DNA from: Centropus unirufus
Taxonomy: Eukaryota; Chordata; Aves; Cuculiformes; Centropidae
Reading direction: 5' to 3'
Assembly (NCBI GenBank): GCA_013397695.1
Contig: VYZI01000677.1
Location: 59,548-123,547, forward strand
DNA: 64,000 bases
In this document: positions 47,901 to 62,900 of the stretch, piece after piece
Layout of the letters: every line of letters starts with the position of its first letter
How positions within the stretch are numbered: position 1 is the stretch's first letter
The notes under the pieces: model-generated
What the model was told of the DNA's origin: nothing
Database searches by the model: none
The model's input: only the letters and a program-made list of their open reading frames with translations
Translations under genes and position numbers: made by a program

Positions 47901-50900
47901 CTAAATTGCACTAGATTAGTAACTCGTTAATGGATTAGAGATCTTTGATCACTGACTTAAAAATAAACACTTACATTACAATTTGTGACCGGAACCCACT
48001 GTGAAGACAAAAACAAAAAGGAAATGGATAAGCAAAAACACAGGATGGGCTGATTTTGGAACGGGCCTCGTGGAATAATTTGCCTAGAGATGACAGAAAA
48101 GGAGGAAGAGAGGTAGGAAATCTGCAAGCGAGGAGCATTTACTGTTACAGACACACCTTTGCTTAGGAGGGGCTCTGCTTGAAGGGAAGGAGGAGAAGAA
48201 CAAAGAAAGAAAGAACCCCGAGTGAACTTCATTTTAAGAGCTGAATTAAATCCCTGTCTTAGTCTGGAAGAGCATGTCACTCCTGCTAGAGATCCTCTTT
48301 GAGGCAGCCTCAGTTTGTCTGTCAGGTTGGATACTATGACAACACTCTGGAACCGCTGTCGCCCCAATTCCGACAGCAAAGTGACAGCACAGAATCACGG
48401 AATGACTGGAAGGGAAGGGTTGGAAGGGACCTTAAAGACCATCCAGTTCCAATCACCCTGCCACGGGCATGGACAACTCCCACTGCGTCAGGGGGCTCCA
48501 AGCTCCATCCAATCAATCCTTCAACACCTCCAGGGATGGGGCAGCCACCACTGCTCTGGGCAACCTGGGCCAGGGCCTCCCCACCCTCACACCAAAATAT
48601 TTCTCCCTAAGATCTCAGCTCTATCTCCCCTCTTGCAGATTAAAACCATTTCCCTTTATCCTATCCCTGCCCTCCCTGATCCAGAGCTCCTCCCCAGCTT
48701 TCCTGGAGCCCCTTTCAGCACTAGAAGCTGCTCTAAGGTCTCCCCACAGCTTTCTCTTCTCCAGGCTGAATAGCCCCAACTCTTCCAGCTTGGCCTCATA
48801 CAGGAGGTTCTCCAGCCCTTGGATCATCTCCGTGGCCTCTTCCAGCCTCGCTCCAACAGCTCCAGCAGTGGACACAACAGCACCGGACAAAGGGCTCCAG
48901 GTGCTGTCTCACCAGAGCAGAGCAGAATCCCCTCCTTCACCCTGCTGCGCCCTCTGCTCTGCATGCAGCCCAGGACATGGCTGGTTTCTGGGCTCCAACC
49001 ACCTATTTCCAGCTTATCCTGAGTTCCTCCAGAACCCCAAGTGCTTCTCCTCAGGGGTGTTCTCAATCCATTCCCTATCCAGCCTGTAAATGTGCTTGGG
49101 ATTGCCCCAACCCAAGGTGCGGGACCTTGAGCTTGGCCTTGTGCATCAGGTGGGGAATGGGATACGCAGCAAGAGGAGATCTCTTCTGATCTAGGCTCAA
49201 ACCCACCTGGTGCACCAGCAATGTCAAGAATGCCAGGAGAACTCAAACAATGCAAGAACATGAGATAAGGCAGCTCTGACTTAATTCTTTCAACCCTAGG
49301 TTGTGCCCAAAAGCCTTCAGCGGATATTAAACAAGTTGCTATCTCAAGAGGAAAAAAACCACCCTCCCCCAAGCCATGGGCACCACCACAGCACTAGGTT
49401 CCCCCCCCAAAAAAATGTCAATTAAAGCACATGAGCTGAGCTAATTCTCCTCCTCACATGAAGAGCTGAGCTGAACTACCCCTGGTCACAGGGCAGGAGA
49501 GCGCACAGCTCAGCCATTCAACCCTTTGAACCATTCAACTCAACTGACTGAGCAAGGCCTGGTCAAACTCCACTAGGTGCTACAACAAGACCAGGAACAA
49601 GAAGAGGACAAGACAGCATAAGCATTGCTCCTTACTTTGGCCCACTGCGCTCTTCTGCTGACATCTTCACCACAGGCAGTGTCTGGGAAGCAACCGGCTC
49701 GATGGTGAGCGTGTTCTCCTCCACAGCCACTCGCACCAGCTCCGACAGCTGCAGGAAAGAGAAGTGAGTGTAGACATGGATGTGCAAATGTCACCTCTGT
49801 AAAGGTGCAACTTTGGTGCTGTCAGACCAACCGTGCAGTTTTTTTCCTCCTTTTCCAACATTTACCTCCTGCTTAGTGAAGTCCAGACAAGGTGCTATGT
49901 CTTCTCGATAAATTCTATCCAGAAAGGAGGAGGATTTATCCAAAGTTGGAGATTCCTTCCAGGCTTGGAACTCAGCAAATAAAATGGAGTCGACCTGCAG
50001 CAAGTGTACAAGAGGAGAAAGAAGAAGGAGAGTGAGTGGAGGGAGAGATATCGTATCAAAAGGTATCTGCCACTGTGAAGGTAAACTGACCCCAAAACAC
50101 CTGCTTTGGCCTCTAGAGAGGTTCAGATATCACAGAAGTGTCTGAAGGAAGATCTTTCATCTTCCACCCATTGGCAGTTCTGTGTCAGACTGACACAGCC
50201 ATAGAATCTCTGGGTTGGAAAAGACATTTGAGATCATCGAGTCCAACCATATTCTGTCAGAATTCTGCAGGTGCCTTTCTATCCCATCTTCCTCCAGCAC
50301 CTCTGCTGCAGGAAAGCCACCACACAACCACCAACCAGACCAAGTGCCCACTCAAACCATGGCAGGAATGAGGAGAGCAGCTGGCAAAGCACAGTGGCAA
50401 TGGCCCCCAGGGCACAGGAGGGAGAAGCTTCCTGTAAGAAGGGATCATGACAGAAAAGGATGGATTGGAAAAGCTATTAATTAATAAGCAGCCATCAGCA
50501 GGTCTGTTCATTGAGCCCAAGTATGAGCTCACAGGGGAGGCCTTTGAAGGCCACTCTGAGCTCAGAACTCCGGTGTTAGTAATGGGAACACTGGGCAGCC
50601 ACACAAGCTTGCAAAGGGAAGCTTTTTCCTCAGTGTAGGAAAGGTCTTTCAAAGAGACCTCAAAGATCAGGAACGTTTCTCCATCCTAATGTCTGCTCAT
50701 TGCCTTTTCCAGATGAGCCTGCAAGCATTGTCACAGCTCAGCACAGGAGGAGCCAGGACAGAGCTTACTCCTATTCCCTGAACCAGCAGGAATGTTGCTG
50801 CCTCCATCCCTGCCTGACTGAAAAACGCTTCAGTCCTGAAGGTTCGGGAATCTGACATTGAAAGCCCAGGTGGACCAGAAGCACCAACCCGACTGACAGG

Positions 50901-53900
50901 ACATCTCCTTAAAGGCCAACAAAAGCTGCTGAAAGGAGTAACAAAACTAAAGAAACCCTGCTGAGCAACACAAAGAACGAAGCTGAGAAGGGCCTGGGTT
51001 CTTGCACACTCACTCTACTCTGCAGAGACTGCTCACCTGGTACCAGGACACAGCTTCAGCGCCAGGAAATGGAAAACAAATGGAGAAAGAACACAAAAAT
51101 CAAACAAGAAATGGAGGTGGGCATAAAGGGAAGTGAGAACTGGAAGTGTGAGAGGTTCAGAAAGGTTACCTGCCGCAAGGATGAGGAGGGATCTGCCCCC
51201 AGAGCCTGCCAGTCTGGTTCATAGGTGATGTGGAGAGCCTTCCCAGGGATGAGACAAAGAAGCAGAGAGAGGAGAGCAGGAAACCCAGACTTCGAAGGCA
51301 GAGGAAGAAAGATAGAGATAGTGAAGGCAAAGGTTTAGAGAGACAGGTGAGACAGGGAAGTAAAAACACAAGACAAAACAGAAGATACAAAGAGAAACTC
51401 CAGCCCTCCCCCCAGGGAACTAAACATACTGCTCAAGACACCACAGGGCCACGAGCGGAGCGGCACTGTTTGAGGTGCAAAAAGGGAACAGAAACTGTCA
51501 TTTTAGGCTCAATTTAATACAGAGCCCATTTTCCATGGAGCACCAACTCTCACAACGCCAGGTTCCCCTTTCTCACCTCTCGCTCAGGCCATGAAGGAAA
51601 CCGAGAGGCAGAAATGAACAAGTAGACAATAAAACCACTCCGCCTTCTATACATAAAATTATTAAGTCACTTTGGAAGCTACAGCCCTGGGATTTTAAAC
51701 CCTAGGATACAGGGTTGGAAGGCGCTTATGTTAAGAAATGGCAGGGCCAGATTTTGAACAAGCAGGCTGCTGAGCTCAGCTCTGCTGAAACTGAGAGAAA
51801 AAGAGCAAAACAAACTACTCAGTAGGCAAAAGTCACCTCTGCCTTCTGGAGGCAGAGGGCAACTTCTACAGGGCAGTCACTCACTGAACCAGGCTCTCAC
51901 TTTGGAGCTCCTCTCTGCGGACTGGAGGAGTGGTTAACATGGGGAGAGATCTCAGGACCTTCAAAAGATTAACACGTTTTTCTTCTTGGCCCTCAAAGCA
52001 ACCTCTACCTTACTGTGACTCCAACTTCCAGAGTAACTGGATGGTTCCCTGCTTGACCAAGAGAAACCAGTGAAGCAGAGCTTCACAGCCCCTGAACTGA
52101 TCGTTTCCTTTTGCTTTATTTCTGACGTAGCTTTTTCTCTCTGCTTGTGAGCAGTTAAAGGTCTTCATATCTCACCACAACTACTGTCTCAGGACAACAG
52201 CTACAGCCAGCGTTGCCTGAAGCATTTCAGCTGAACTCTAGCAACCAGAGCACTGCACAGAAGCTGACGAGACATATTCATTGAATCCACAGCCAAAAGC
52301 AGAAGTTCCCAGCACAATCAGCACGACTCTGCTTGGTAAGAGTATTAGTTTCACAAGTGGCCTTTCCTCACACATCCTCACACAAGCCAAGGGACCACGT
52401 GTCTTTGTGTTCCTGCAACAACTCTTCATGACAAAGGTCCCAAAAACCCACTAAGGAGACGTATTCCACTGACATTCACACTCATTTTCACTCCTGCCCA
52501 AATGCCATGAGCTATTCCCCAGAGCAACTGTGCTTGTATCTGGCTGACTGGAAAGTTCCCATTTCAGAAAGATCCTGCCAACAGGAAGAAGCATTATCTA
52601 CACCCATGGTCACAGCAGGTAGGCAACAATCAAATGATCACGCAGGGGAATTGAACAGGGCTTCTTTGAAAGATTATCACAAATGCTTTGTATGCTTCTC
52701 TCCCTGGTTCCTTTCAAGGAAGGAGGAACAATGAGAATTGTTTTGGGTTGGAAGGGACCTTAAAGACCACCCTGTTCAAAGCCCTTGCCATGGGCTTCCA
52801 CTGGATCAGGTTGCTCCAAGCCCCATCAAACCTGGCCTTGAACACCTCCAGGCAGGGGGCACCCATAGCTTCCCAGGGCAACCAGTGCTTCACCACCCTC
52901 ACAGTGAAAATTATCTTCCTAAAATTTCATCACGATTTCCCCTCTTTCAGCCTCAAACTGTTCCCCCTCATCCTATCCCTGCACTCCCTGATAAGTGATA
53001 CCTTATCACTCCCTCCAACAGCCTGAAAGGAGATTGTAGAGAGGTGGGTGTTGGTCTCTCTGCCCTTGTGACAGGTGATTGGATGAGGGGGAATGGCCTC
53101 AAGCTGCACCATGGCAGGTTAAGATTAGATGCTAGGAAAAAAATTCTTCACTGAAAGGCGTTATCAAGTATTGGTAGAGGCTGCCCAGGGAGGTGGTGGA
53201 TTCCCCATCCCTGGAGGGATTTAAAAGACGGGTAGATGAAGTGCTTAGGGATCTGATTTAGTAGGGCACAGGTATGGTTGGGCTTGATGATCTCAAAGGT
53301 CTTTTCCAACCTGGTCCCTCTATGATCCTATTAAGAGCCCCTCCCAGATTTGTAGGCCCCTTTCAGCACTGAATTAAATATAACTAATTAAATACATGCT
53401 CTGCAAAGGAGAGGAAGACGAGTGACACACCCAAGGGCACAGCAGTGACAGAGGCAACCTGATGGAGGTGTGCTGGTGTCCAAGCCAAACCAGGCAGAGA
53501 GAAGAAACAACAGTAAACCACACAACAGGCAGTGGCCTCAACTGCCAAGAAGCAGCGAACAACTCTCTTCAGTAACTCTCTCAGCGCTGTTAACTCCTGG
53601 TCTGTCCATGCCCTCCAGGGATCCCTCAGCTGCTTCCTCTACCAGCTGTCCTGATGCAGCCTTCAATGGGCTTCCCAGAAGAGAAAATCTCCACCAACGG
53701 AAATTCTCCAGAGCCTGCCTCAGCACAAATTTAGGGAACAAGGCACATTACTGCACAATCAGCTTCTCCCAACACAGAAACCACGGAGCTCTCCAGGAAA
53801 CCAAAGTCAGAAGCCCTGAGCACAGCAATACCAGCGGCTCCGAGGCTGCTGCAGTCAATGGCCCTCACCCACCTCTTTGCACTCATGGCTGACTGGCTCT

Positions 53901-56900
53901 GGAGGCACATTCTGGCTGACAGCTGAGACCATTGCACTGCTGGTGCTTTTGTTTCGCCCGTGGCCCTTCTTGAAGCCAGCTTTGGAAGGGCTCTGGAGCT
54001 GAGGGTGCAGCTCCCGGTTCGGAGAGGAGGGTGTGGATGTGATCACCAGCGTCTTCAGAGCCGTTACCTCTGCCTGCAGCATGTCAATCTGAGGAGGCAA
54101 GGCAAGAGTCAGCAACACCTTCACCTGAGCTTGCTGCGCTCCACCAAACACTAAAGCTACAGGGAACCAGCCCAGTCATGGAGCCTTCTCCCCATCCTCC
54201 CAAACGCCCACCAGCAACCAGCATCTTAAACAAGGCTAAACTGTTCAAGCACCCATCCCTCTGCTCCTCAGTCTGATTGCATTTTCCCTCAGGCTCTTTT
54301 TAGGCCAAATAACCCAGAAGAAATGTCTGTCTCCTCAAGAAAGAGCCAGATGAACAGCCCTGTAATGCAGCCTTGACAAGAAATTCCAACTCCCCAGCTC
54401 CCAGCTCTACCCATTGCTGTGGCAATTAAACAGTGTTACCACCCTTCTGTGGCTCCTTTATCAAAGGGGAGCTGGATCAGCAAGGATGCCCTTCCCCCCC
54501 GCCTCAGTCAGTGCCTGCTGGAGAGGGAACAGAATTAACGCAGCCAGCATCTCTGAGCTGCAGGGACTTTCCCTCCAGCCACCAAACAAGCCGGGAAGGG
54601 CCAGCACCAACCTAGCAGAAAGAACAAGTCACAGAGAGTGTGGTTCTCACCTTCCCCCGTGCCTCCCTCAGCTGCTTCTCCGATGCTGCTCGTTTGGTGT
54701 TTGCTTCTCTCACCATCTTGTGTGCTTCCTGGAGCAGAAAGAGAATTTTAGTCTGCTTGGTCCATCCCCACCAGGACAAGCCAAAGCTCTCCTGTATCAC
54801 GTCCTCTGGGCAACCAAGCAGGGGACAGCCATCAGTGCCACATCCAAGGGTTGTATTGTAGAAGAGCCTTCCCCTAGGGTTTTCCAGAGGTGGCTCTCAG
54901 TGCCAGGACCTGGAGTGCATCCCCCTTCTAGGAGTTCCAGTTGGCTAAACTCGAAGTGTTTAACTGGTTGAGTCCAAAGTCACCTCCTTCACTGATACAG
55001 GCTGTGTGAAGAAAGCAGCAAGGGCATGCTCTCCTTGCACTTGGGAATTTCTTTAGTTGAGGCTTTAACATAAGCACTCACACAGCTGAGTAGCATCTGT
55101 GCCCTATCCAAGACCTCTGTGACTCTGACCTTGACTCAGATGCACCAGCTGAACCACAGCCCTTGACTCAAATCCATCAGCTGGGCCTCAGCCCTGAGCT
55201 GTCACTGAAGACTATGCTGGTTGACCACTGCTTTTTGACCCCCATCACTGTCTGCAGCACAGATCCTGATCCAGACTTGCTGCTCCATCTCTTGGCTCCT
55301 CACTGGTGAGGTCACTGCTCTTGCCTGACTTGTTACTGCACTTTGTTCCCACTTCCCTTGCGGAGAAGGCAGCCCTCAGTGCTCTGGGCATGGCTTCAGC
55401 AGGAGCTGAAGCTCCCACGGGGGTCAAATGGTAGAGCTGAGCTTAAAAGCATCTCCCATAGGAAAGGGGGAGCAGTCCAAGTTCCAGCTGGGGTGCAGGT
55501 GGTCTGGAAGTGCCCCATCCAAGGCCACCAAAGGAAGGGGCAGCCCTCAGTGATGCTATCTCTAATTTCCCCCTAAGCCCAGGCAGCCACATCTCCACGA
55601 GGAGGATGCTCTCTTGGCCCTAACACTCAGCACCAGCTTGTGTTTCAAAAGGTACAGATGGGCTCCAGCTTTTCTCACTGCCCAGGCAGATCCAGACATT
55701 AAAGCTGCTGGCAAACAGGACTTTAACCAGGGTAGAACTCGACAAGAATCACATTACAAAAAAAACCAAAAAACAATAACCCAACCAAGAGGCTCACTGA
55801 ATGCTCACTGGAGCGGAGCATATGAGGACATCAGCCTGTTCCCATGCCAAACAAGAGCGGACTCAAGCCAGGGATTCATCTCTATTCCACAGCAGCTGCT
55901 CTCCAGATGACACAGCAGGCATAGGAAAGGGACAGAGAGCTACACTTACCTCCAGTTGCAGGCATTCCCACATCTGGTTTGCCTACCAGATGTAAGAACC
56001 CATAACTGCTGCACTCTTTATGCCACCCCAGAGCTAGGGGAGAAGAGAAATGAGAGAGAAGGGGAAAGGAATGCATGCAAACTCTCCCAAGGAGCAGGTA
56101 CCAACCCCTGCTCCAAGGCTCTGCTTGCAGCACCGCCCAGCTCTGCTTCTCCAAGTGAGAAAGAGCAACAGGGAGGAGGAGGAAACTGGGACAAGATGGC
56201 TGGAAGTTCAGGGAAAGCCTGTCTTAAAGGAGTTGGATGTAGGCATAGCTTATAGAAACGATGGGAAGAGGAAGAAGGTGGCACCTCAAAGAGGCTTGCT
56301 GTTAACTCCTCCAATTCCTGCTCCAGTTGTTCTCTGACTTTTGACAGTCTCTCACATTCTTTGTCCTTCAGCTTCAGCTCCTGTAGAGGAAATGGAGAGG
56401 GATGCACGAGTTCATCACAGGCTCCAGCAGTGCTGATGCCTTCCTGTCCCCACTCATCAATGACAACCTCTACTTCCCATCATAGGATGGATCCAAAGCC
56501 CAAGATTCCCGTCACTAAGTTCCATACTGTGCTCCATGTCATCAAAAGAAGCCTTGCAGCAGGCTTTTCAGGCTGGAATTACTCATTTGCCATTAGCAAG
56601 GAGGTTTCATAGTGAGTACAGCCTGCCTCAAGCTGCCTTCTCTGGGTTTCCACGACTGATTTGGGTGCTGGCACAGAGGCTTCGGGGTCAGCCTGGCAAC
56701 TGATGTCCTGCCCCAAAGCACTTCACAGAATCATGGAATGGTTTGGGTCAGAAATGACTTTCAAGATCATCCAGACTCAACACCCCTGCAATGGGCAGGG
56801 ACATCTCCCATTTAACCAGGCTGATCCAAGCCCCATCCAGCCTGGCCTTCAACACCTCCAGGGATAGGGCAGCCACCACTGCTTTGGGAAACCTGGGCCA

Positions 56901-59900
56901 GGGCCTCCCCACCCTCACACCAAAACATTTCTCCCCTAGATCACAGCTCATTTCATGAGAAATATGTGATTTCAGTAGGCGATTTCCCCTCTTGTAGATT
57001 ATAACCCTCCCCCCCACATCCTATCCCTGCCCTCCCTGATTCAGAGCCCCTCCACAGCTTTCCTGGAGCCCCTTTCAGCTCTGGAAGATGCTCGAAGGTC
57101 TCCCCACATCTTTCTCTTCTCCAGGCTCAACAACCCCAACTCTCCCAGCCTGGCCTCATCCAGGAGGTTCTTCAGCCCTTGGATCACCTCCGTGGCCTCC
57201 TCTGGCCTCGCTCCAACAGCTCCAGGTCCTCCCTGTGCTGAGGACTCCACAGCTGGCCCCAGGGCTCTAGGTGGGGTCTCACGGAGCGAAGCAGAGGGAC
57301 AGAATCCCCTCCTTTGCCCTGCTGGTCCCACTGCTCTGGATGCAGCCCAGGATACGATTGGTTTTCTGGGCTGCAAGCAGCTCATGGCCACCTCAGCTCA
57401 ACCTCTCCCTTCTTGTTTATTCCAGACTGGCACAATCACATCCAGACCGTGCTCTCCTCATCACCACCTCTACAAAAAAAACAACCCACTGTTCAAACCT
57501 ATGCCATCGTCCTCACAAACCCTAGGCTTTACCTTTTGTGCTCTGTGCAGCTCCTCCTTCAGGAATTCAGACCCCTTTTCCCGGATCTCCACTGAAGAGC
57601 TGCGTAGACGTGACACATTGAGCTGCTCGGTGGACTGGGTCTCCTCCCCGCCTCCAGCATCTTGGCATCCAGTCTCTGGCCCCTCCTTGCTGTCTTTGGA
57701 TGGCATTAGTGTTTTCCAATGTCCCACACCTGGTTGCTCCTGGCCGTCTTCCTCAAAATTGGCCTGGCTGTGGGGTAGCAGCACAGAGAGACAATACAGA
57801 GGCAATTCTCAGCCTCTAAAGCCCACGAGACCTCCATATCAGGCCTCTCCCAGGCTCTGAAGTGACACAGGTTGGGTGATGGTGCATGAAGAGGCCTGGT
57901 TGGCTTAGAGGACCCTGCTTTGTGTCCGGCAGCACCAGTTCTGTCACCCTACATGCAGGCACTGCCTCCTTATAGATGTCCTTCACCCTTCTGGCATGGG
58001 TTGCTTCCAGATCAGGACAGGAGATAACAGCTGAAAATAAAGACTTTGAGGGAAATCTCCACTCCGATCCTGGGATCTTTAAGAATCATGGAAGGGTTTG
58101 TGTCAGGAGGAACCCTGAAGAACATTCAGTTCCAAAACCCTGCCATAGGCAGGGACACCTCCCATTGGATCAGGGGGCTCCAAGTCTCATCCAACCTGGA
58201 CTTCAACACCTCCAGGGATCGGGCAGCCACACTGCTCTGGGAAACCTGGGCCAGGGCCTCCCCACCCTCACACCAAAACATTTCTCCCTGAGATCCCATC
58301 TCAGTTTCACCTCTTTCAGCTTAAAACCATCCCCTCTCATCCTATCCCGGCCCTCCCTAATCCAGAGCCCCTCCCCAGCTTTCCTGGAGCCCCTTTCAGC
58401 ACTAGAAGCTACTCTAAGGTCTCCCTACACCCTTCTCTTCTCCAGGCTGAACAACCCCAACTCTCTCAGCCTGTCCTTATATGGGATGTTCTCCAGCCCT
58501 TGGATCACCTTTATGGCCCAGCCTGTGGTTTCCCAACAGCGTGTACCCCCTCACAACTAGCTCTAGACACACAGAACTTAGTAGGCAAAGCAATGGTACT
58601 GGTAACTCCTGGTTTTACCCTTCTCAACCAGTATGTCCCAAAGACTATTATTTCAGGATAAAGCAGGAAAAAAAAGGCATATGGTCCAGCAATCCTATTC
58701 TCACCCATTTTTTGAGAGAACCAAGTATGGATGTACCAGAAGAGGCGCCCAAAACACGCTTTCCCCAGTGCCCAGCAGGACTTATGGCAACTATCACCGG
58801 ACTAACAGAGACCCTGGAAGAGGCCGATGGATTCACCAGGCTCTGCAGCTGCTGAGGTCTTACAAGAGGAAAACATGAGCCTGAGTGCTCACACAGTAAA
58901 GCACTTTAATCAGTGCTGCCTGGAGCACATGCATCCTTGTCCATGCACTGAACTGTCCTCAGGTGGTCACCACCCTGTTGATACCACCAGGAGCATGCTC
59001 AAGCCTTGCACACATGGAAGCTTTCTATCGTGTCCAGCCACTCAGTGGGACAGACACAGTGCTCTGCAGATTAACCTGCTGCCCCTTATCTCTAGGTCAC
59101 AGAGCTGAGCTGTGGTGCTACTCCCTTCCACGTAAAGCTTCTCCTGCAGAGAAGCTATCGCCTCGTTTTGATCACGTTCAGTTTCTCTTCTTCCCTTTTC
59201 CCACCCTCTCTATTTTCCTCTCCTGAATTCACCCCATACCCTGTAATTCCAGCCAGGTCCCATTCCTCTTCCTCACTCCAACTCCATCCCCATAGCATGA
59301 CAGAGAAATGACCGCAGAGAAACCATGAGGCCCAGCTACTGACAGGTCTTTTTTCCCTACACTAGCGCAGTGTCATCAGCTTTTCTCCTCAGATTGCTCC
59401 TTTCCTGCCTCAAAAAGCTGACCATAAGCCACAACTGTCCATCTCATCTCTCAAAGATGGAAAGAAGCAGTAGCTACCAGCTAATTCAGCTCAGGTACCA
59501 CTGGAAAGCACACAAGGAAAACTTACTGAAACCTTGGGAGATGAAGGGCACCAGACTACCCCTGATGGTACGCCAACTGGAGAGCACTTTGACTACAGAA
59601 CTGGAGGTGGGGCATCAGTTACCATCCCAGATTTTGCCGACTGCTCTGCTGAGCAAGAGCATAAAATCATTGAAGCATTTGGCTTGGAAGAGACCTTAAA
59701 GCCCATCCAGTTCCACGGGCAGGGACAACTTCCATTGGATCGAGCTGCTCAAAGCCTCATCCAACCTGGCCTTGAACATCTCCAGGGATGGGATAGCAAA
59801 AGCGCCAGTAGGGCGGTCCCCGAGCAGTGCTAAGAAAGTAGGGAAGGACAGGAATGAACTGGTGTCCTCTTGACTTCACCTGGCTTTCCTGAACATCCAC

Positions 59901-62900
59901 TGGAAAGCTCTAGAAAGGGAGGCTTGTCCTGGTGATAGTGAATTTGGAAGGGTGGAAAACAACATAAAAGGGTGTCTCAGGGAAAGGGCAAGGAAACAAA
60001 ATGAGTTGGCAGGAAAACAAAACGATTTTTGGTCAGAGAGGAAAGGACAGAGAGTGCCTCCAAGCAAAGATAATTCATCCTGAGGTATTCAGCACCCTGG
60101 GACTGCTTGATAAAAAGCAAAATACACAGTGGGATATGCGTGACCGAGTGAGCCATTACCAAGGGGAACTCCCAGACTGGGCAAGGCATCTCCAGTCTGA
60201 GGTGTGAGACAGCACACAAAGGCAAACTATACCGTGTTTAGAGCATGCAGTGCCTGCTCCATCCAGTTAGACTGCTCTCTTGGTGGGTTTGGTTACCCAT
60301 AAGGAAGGCAGAAAAGCATAGGAGTAACAAGAAAGGTTAGAAAGGTCAAGATGAGCTAACATGGATCACTTGGGTAACCACCAACATTGCTACTGGGATG
60401 AAGAGGTCTCCAAAGGCTTCAAACATTAAGGAAGGGGAAGGATCAAGGCTGAACTTGATGATCTTAAGAGCTCTTTTCCAACCTTAATGATTCTATAAAT
60501 GAAATGGGAAGGTGGGGATGTAATGAGACCAATTCATCATCCACAGAGATCAGGGTAGGTTCTCTCTAACGGATTTGCCATGGAGCAGGAGAAGCACATG
60601 AGAGTGGTCTGTTCAATAGCTAAATCATTTCTCAGGTGGCAGAGTGGAAGCCCTCTCTGCTGTGGACTTTAGAAATTAGAAAGGGCCAGCTGCAGAGAAC
60701 ACATCTCTCCAGGTTCTCTTACATTGGAAAAGAAATACATCCAAAGGGCCTCAGCCAGCCCAAGCACCTCTAGAAGATAAAAAACCCCAGAGCATAGATG
60801 GAAAGTTAGATTCAAACCCAAGCAGTGAGGAAAAAAAAATATTAAAAAAAACCAAGGAAAAAGGATATTTCAAGTGTCCTGTCAACTACCAAGAAAACCA
60901 ATTTAACCCATACACCACAGGAAGGAAAAAACATTTCTTTAGGACTCTCAAATTAAAGTTTATCTCAGGAGGCAGGTATTCCAGTGCATTCCCACACACT
61001 ATAGAAAACTGGAGGACAAGGAGGGACTGAGCAGCCCCACCCACACTCCATAACGCCAAGAGACCCACAAACCTATCCTGAAAAATCATCCCATCTTCCA
61101 GGACAGAACAGCATGTTCTCCGTGCTGTGCAAACAGAATCCCCACAAATGACCAGGCTGGATGAGGCTACGAGCACTGATCCAGTGGAAGGTGGTCCTAC
61201 CTGTGGAAAGGGGGCTAGATGATCTTTAAGGTCCCTTCCAACCCAAACCTTTCTATGAAAGCTTTGCCTATGCCAGCTTCTTCCCAGTCCTCAAGGCTAG
61301 GGCTTTGAAGCTCACCTCACCAAGGACCACCAAGGACACCCACACTCTCTCGCTATCACTGATCTAAACTGGTGGTTGCCTTCCTCTGAAAAATGTGTCA
61401 TGTCCTAAAGGTCCCAGGCTGACAGAAGAAATGCCAACTTAGACAAAAAAAAACTGTCCACGTCCCTCTGAAATTTCTGTAGAAAAAGCAAAAAAATGTG
61501 CAGGATCTGCACTTTTTCCAGTGGGCCCCGCATGTTTCCTGCCATGCTGATCTGCCAGGGTTATTTCCCATATGAACAGCCTGGGGGATCTCTCCAAGTT
61601 TAACTCTTACCCTTGGGTTTGTGAAGAGGACTTTTCCATCCTGACTGCAGCCATAGGGCATTGCCATGGATCAGCAGTGGTCCATAGCCCGCTCAGCACC
61701 TCTCCAGCTCTCCAAAGCTTTGGCAAAGCACGTGCTCTGCTCTATTATAGCCACATAATTCATATTTTGTGTACTTTGGCTCCATCACCCACCCATGTCC
61801 TTATGCCTGCAGGTCACCAGTGGAAATGGCACCTCTCCCACCTCCTTACCACGCTCTCATGCTCAGACCCTTGGGAGAGCCCCAGCCCTGAGGCTTTCTC
61901 CTGCCAGTGATATAAAAAATGCTGGCAAATAAAACTCTCCAGGACTTGTTTTGGAGATTTAGGAAGCATCCTGTAACGAGGCCTGGCAACACGAGGAAGC
62001 CATCTCCATAAACCACGTGCAGCAAGACAAGAACTGAGGTCAAAATGTGTTTCCCACTGCTACGTGTCTGGATAAATTATCCCAGAAATGCATATTCCAT
62101 GACATTCCAAAGGCGACTTTTAATCTTATTATGAACTTCACAACAGTGATGACTCTTGCTAATTTGGAGCTTTGGAGGTCAACTCTGTCTGACCTTGCAT
62201 TTGAGATGGGGAAAGACTGCAAACAGAGGTGATTGCAGAAGACCCAACACAAAGACCATGCTGAACACAAGACCTAACAGTGCCTGAAAATAACATTATT
62301 TGAGAAAAAAATGCTATAAAAATATGCTATGAGAGGGACATTCTGCCTAGCTTACAAAAAAATAGTTACTTGGATGAAAACTTTACTTTAGCTTAAATAA
62401 AAAAAAATTCCACGTTTTGTCATAGGAATTGCTTCTTGCATCCATATGGAAAGATTGCAAACAGAGGCAAGTAAAGAGACGTGTGAAGTACGACCTGTGC
62501 TGAACACAAGACTTTATCAGCTCCAAAGAATGAACAGTGGCTTGGAAAAGTATGCTTGAAAACAAACATCCTCTCAGAGGGACATTCCAGCTCCCAAAAA
62601 ATTCAGTGACCGAAATGAAACTTAACATTAATTTAGCTTAAAACAAAAATATTCCACTTTTTGTAATAGGAATTGCTTCTTGCGTCATTGCAGTGTCTGG
62701 AAAAACACTATTTGAACAAAAACATGCCATAAGGAAACATGCTCTCAGAAGGACATTCTGTCTCACTCTTGAAAAATACAATTACTTGGATGAAAATTTA
62801 ACTCTGCTTCAGCTTAAATAAAAAATATTCCACTTTTTGAAGTAGTATATATTTCTTCTATGAGAACAGTGCCTAGGAAAACACTATTTGAATAAAAACA

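Larger units (their letters stand above)
49995..53872 (-). other. RAB3IL1: RAB3IL1 intron 5
   Basis: This is a 3.9-kb intron. It holds a short CR1 tail (50200-50252), a nested CR1 pair (52733-53370) and otherwise unremarkable sequence. A stretch near 51170-51205 ending in a donor-like site is discussed under rejected items. Confidence 0.85.

Noticed and set aside
51169..51204. Possible extra RAB3IL1 exon (12 codons, GTAACC donor on minus strand)
   Set aside because: It would keep the frame, but the acceptor has a weak pyrimidine tract and I know no matching family segment. Exons 5 and 6 join in phase without it. RNA evidence would be needed.
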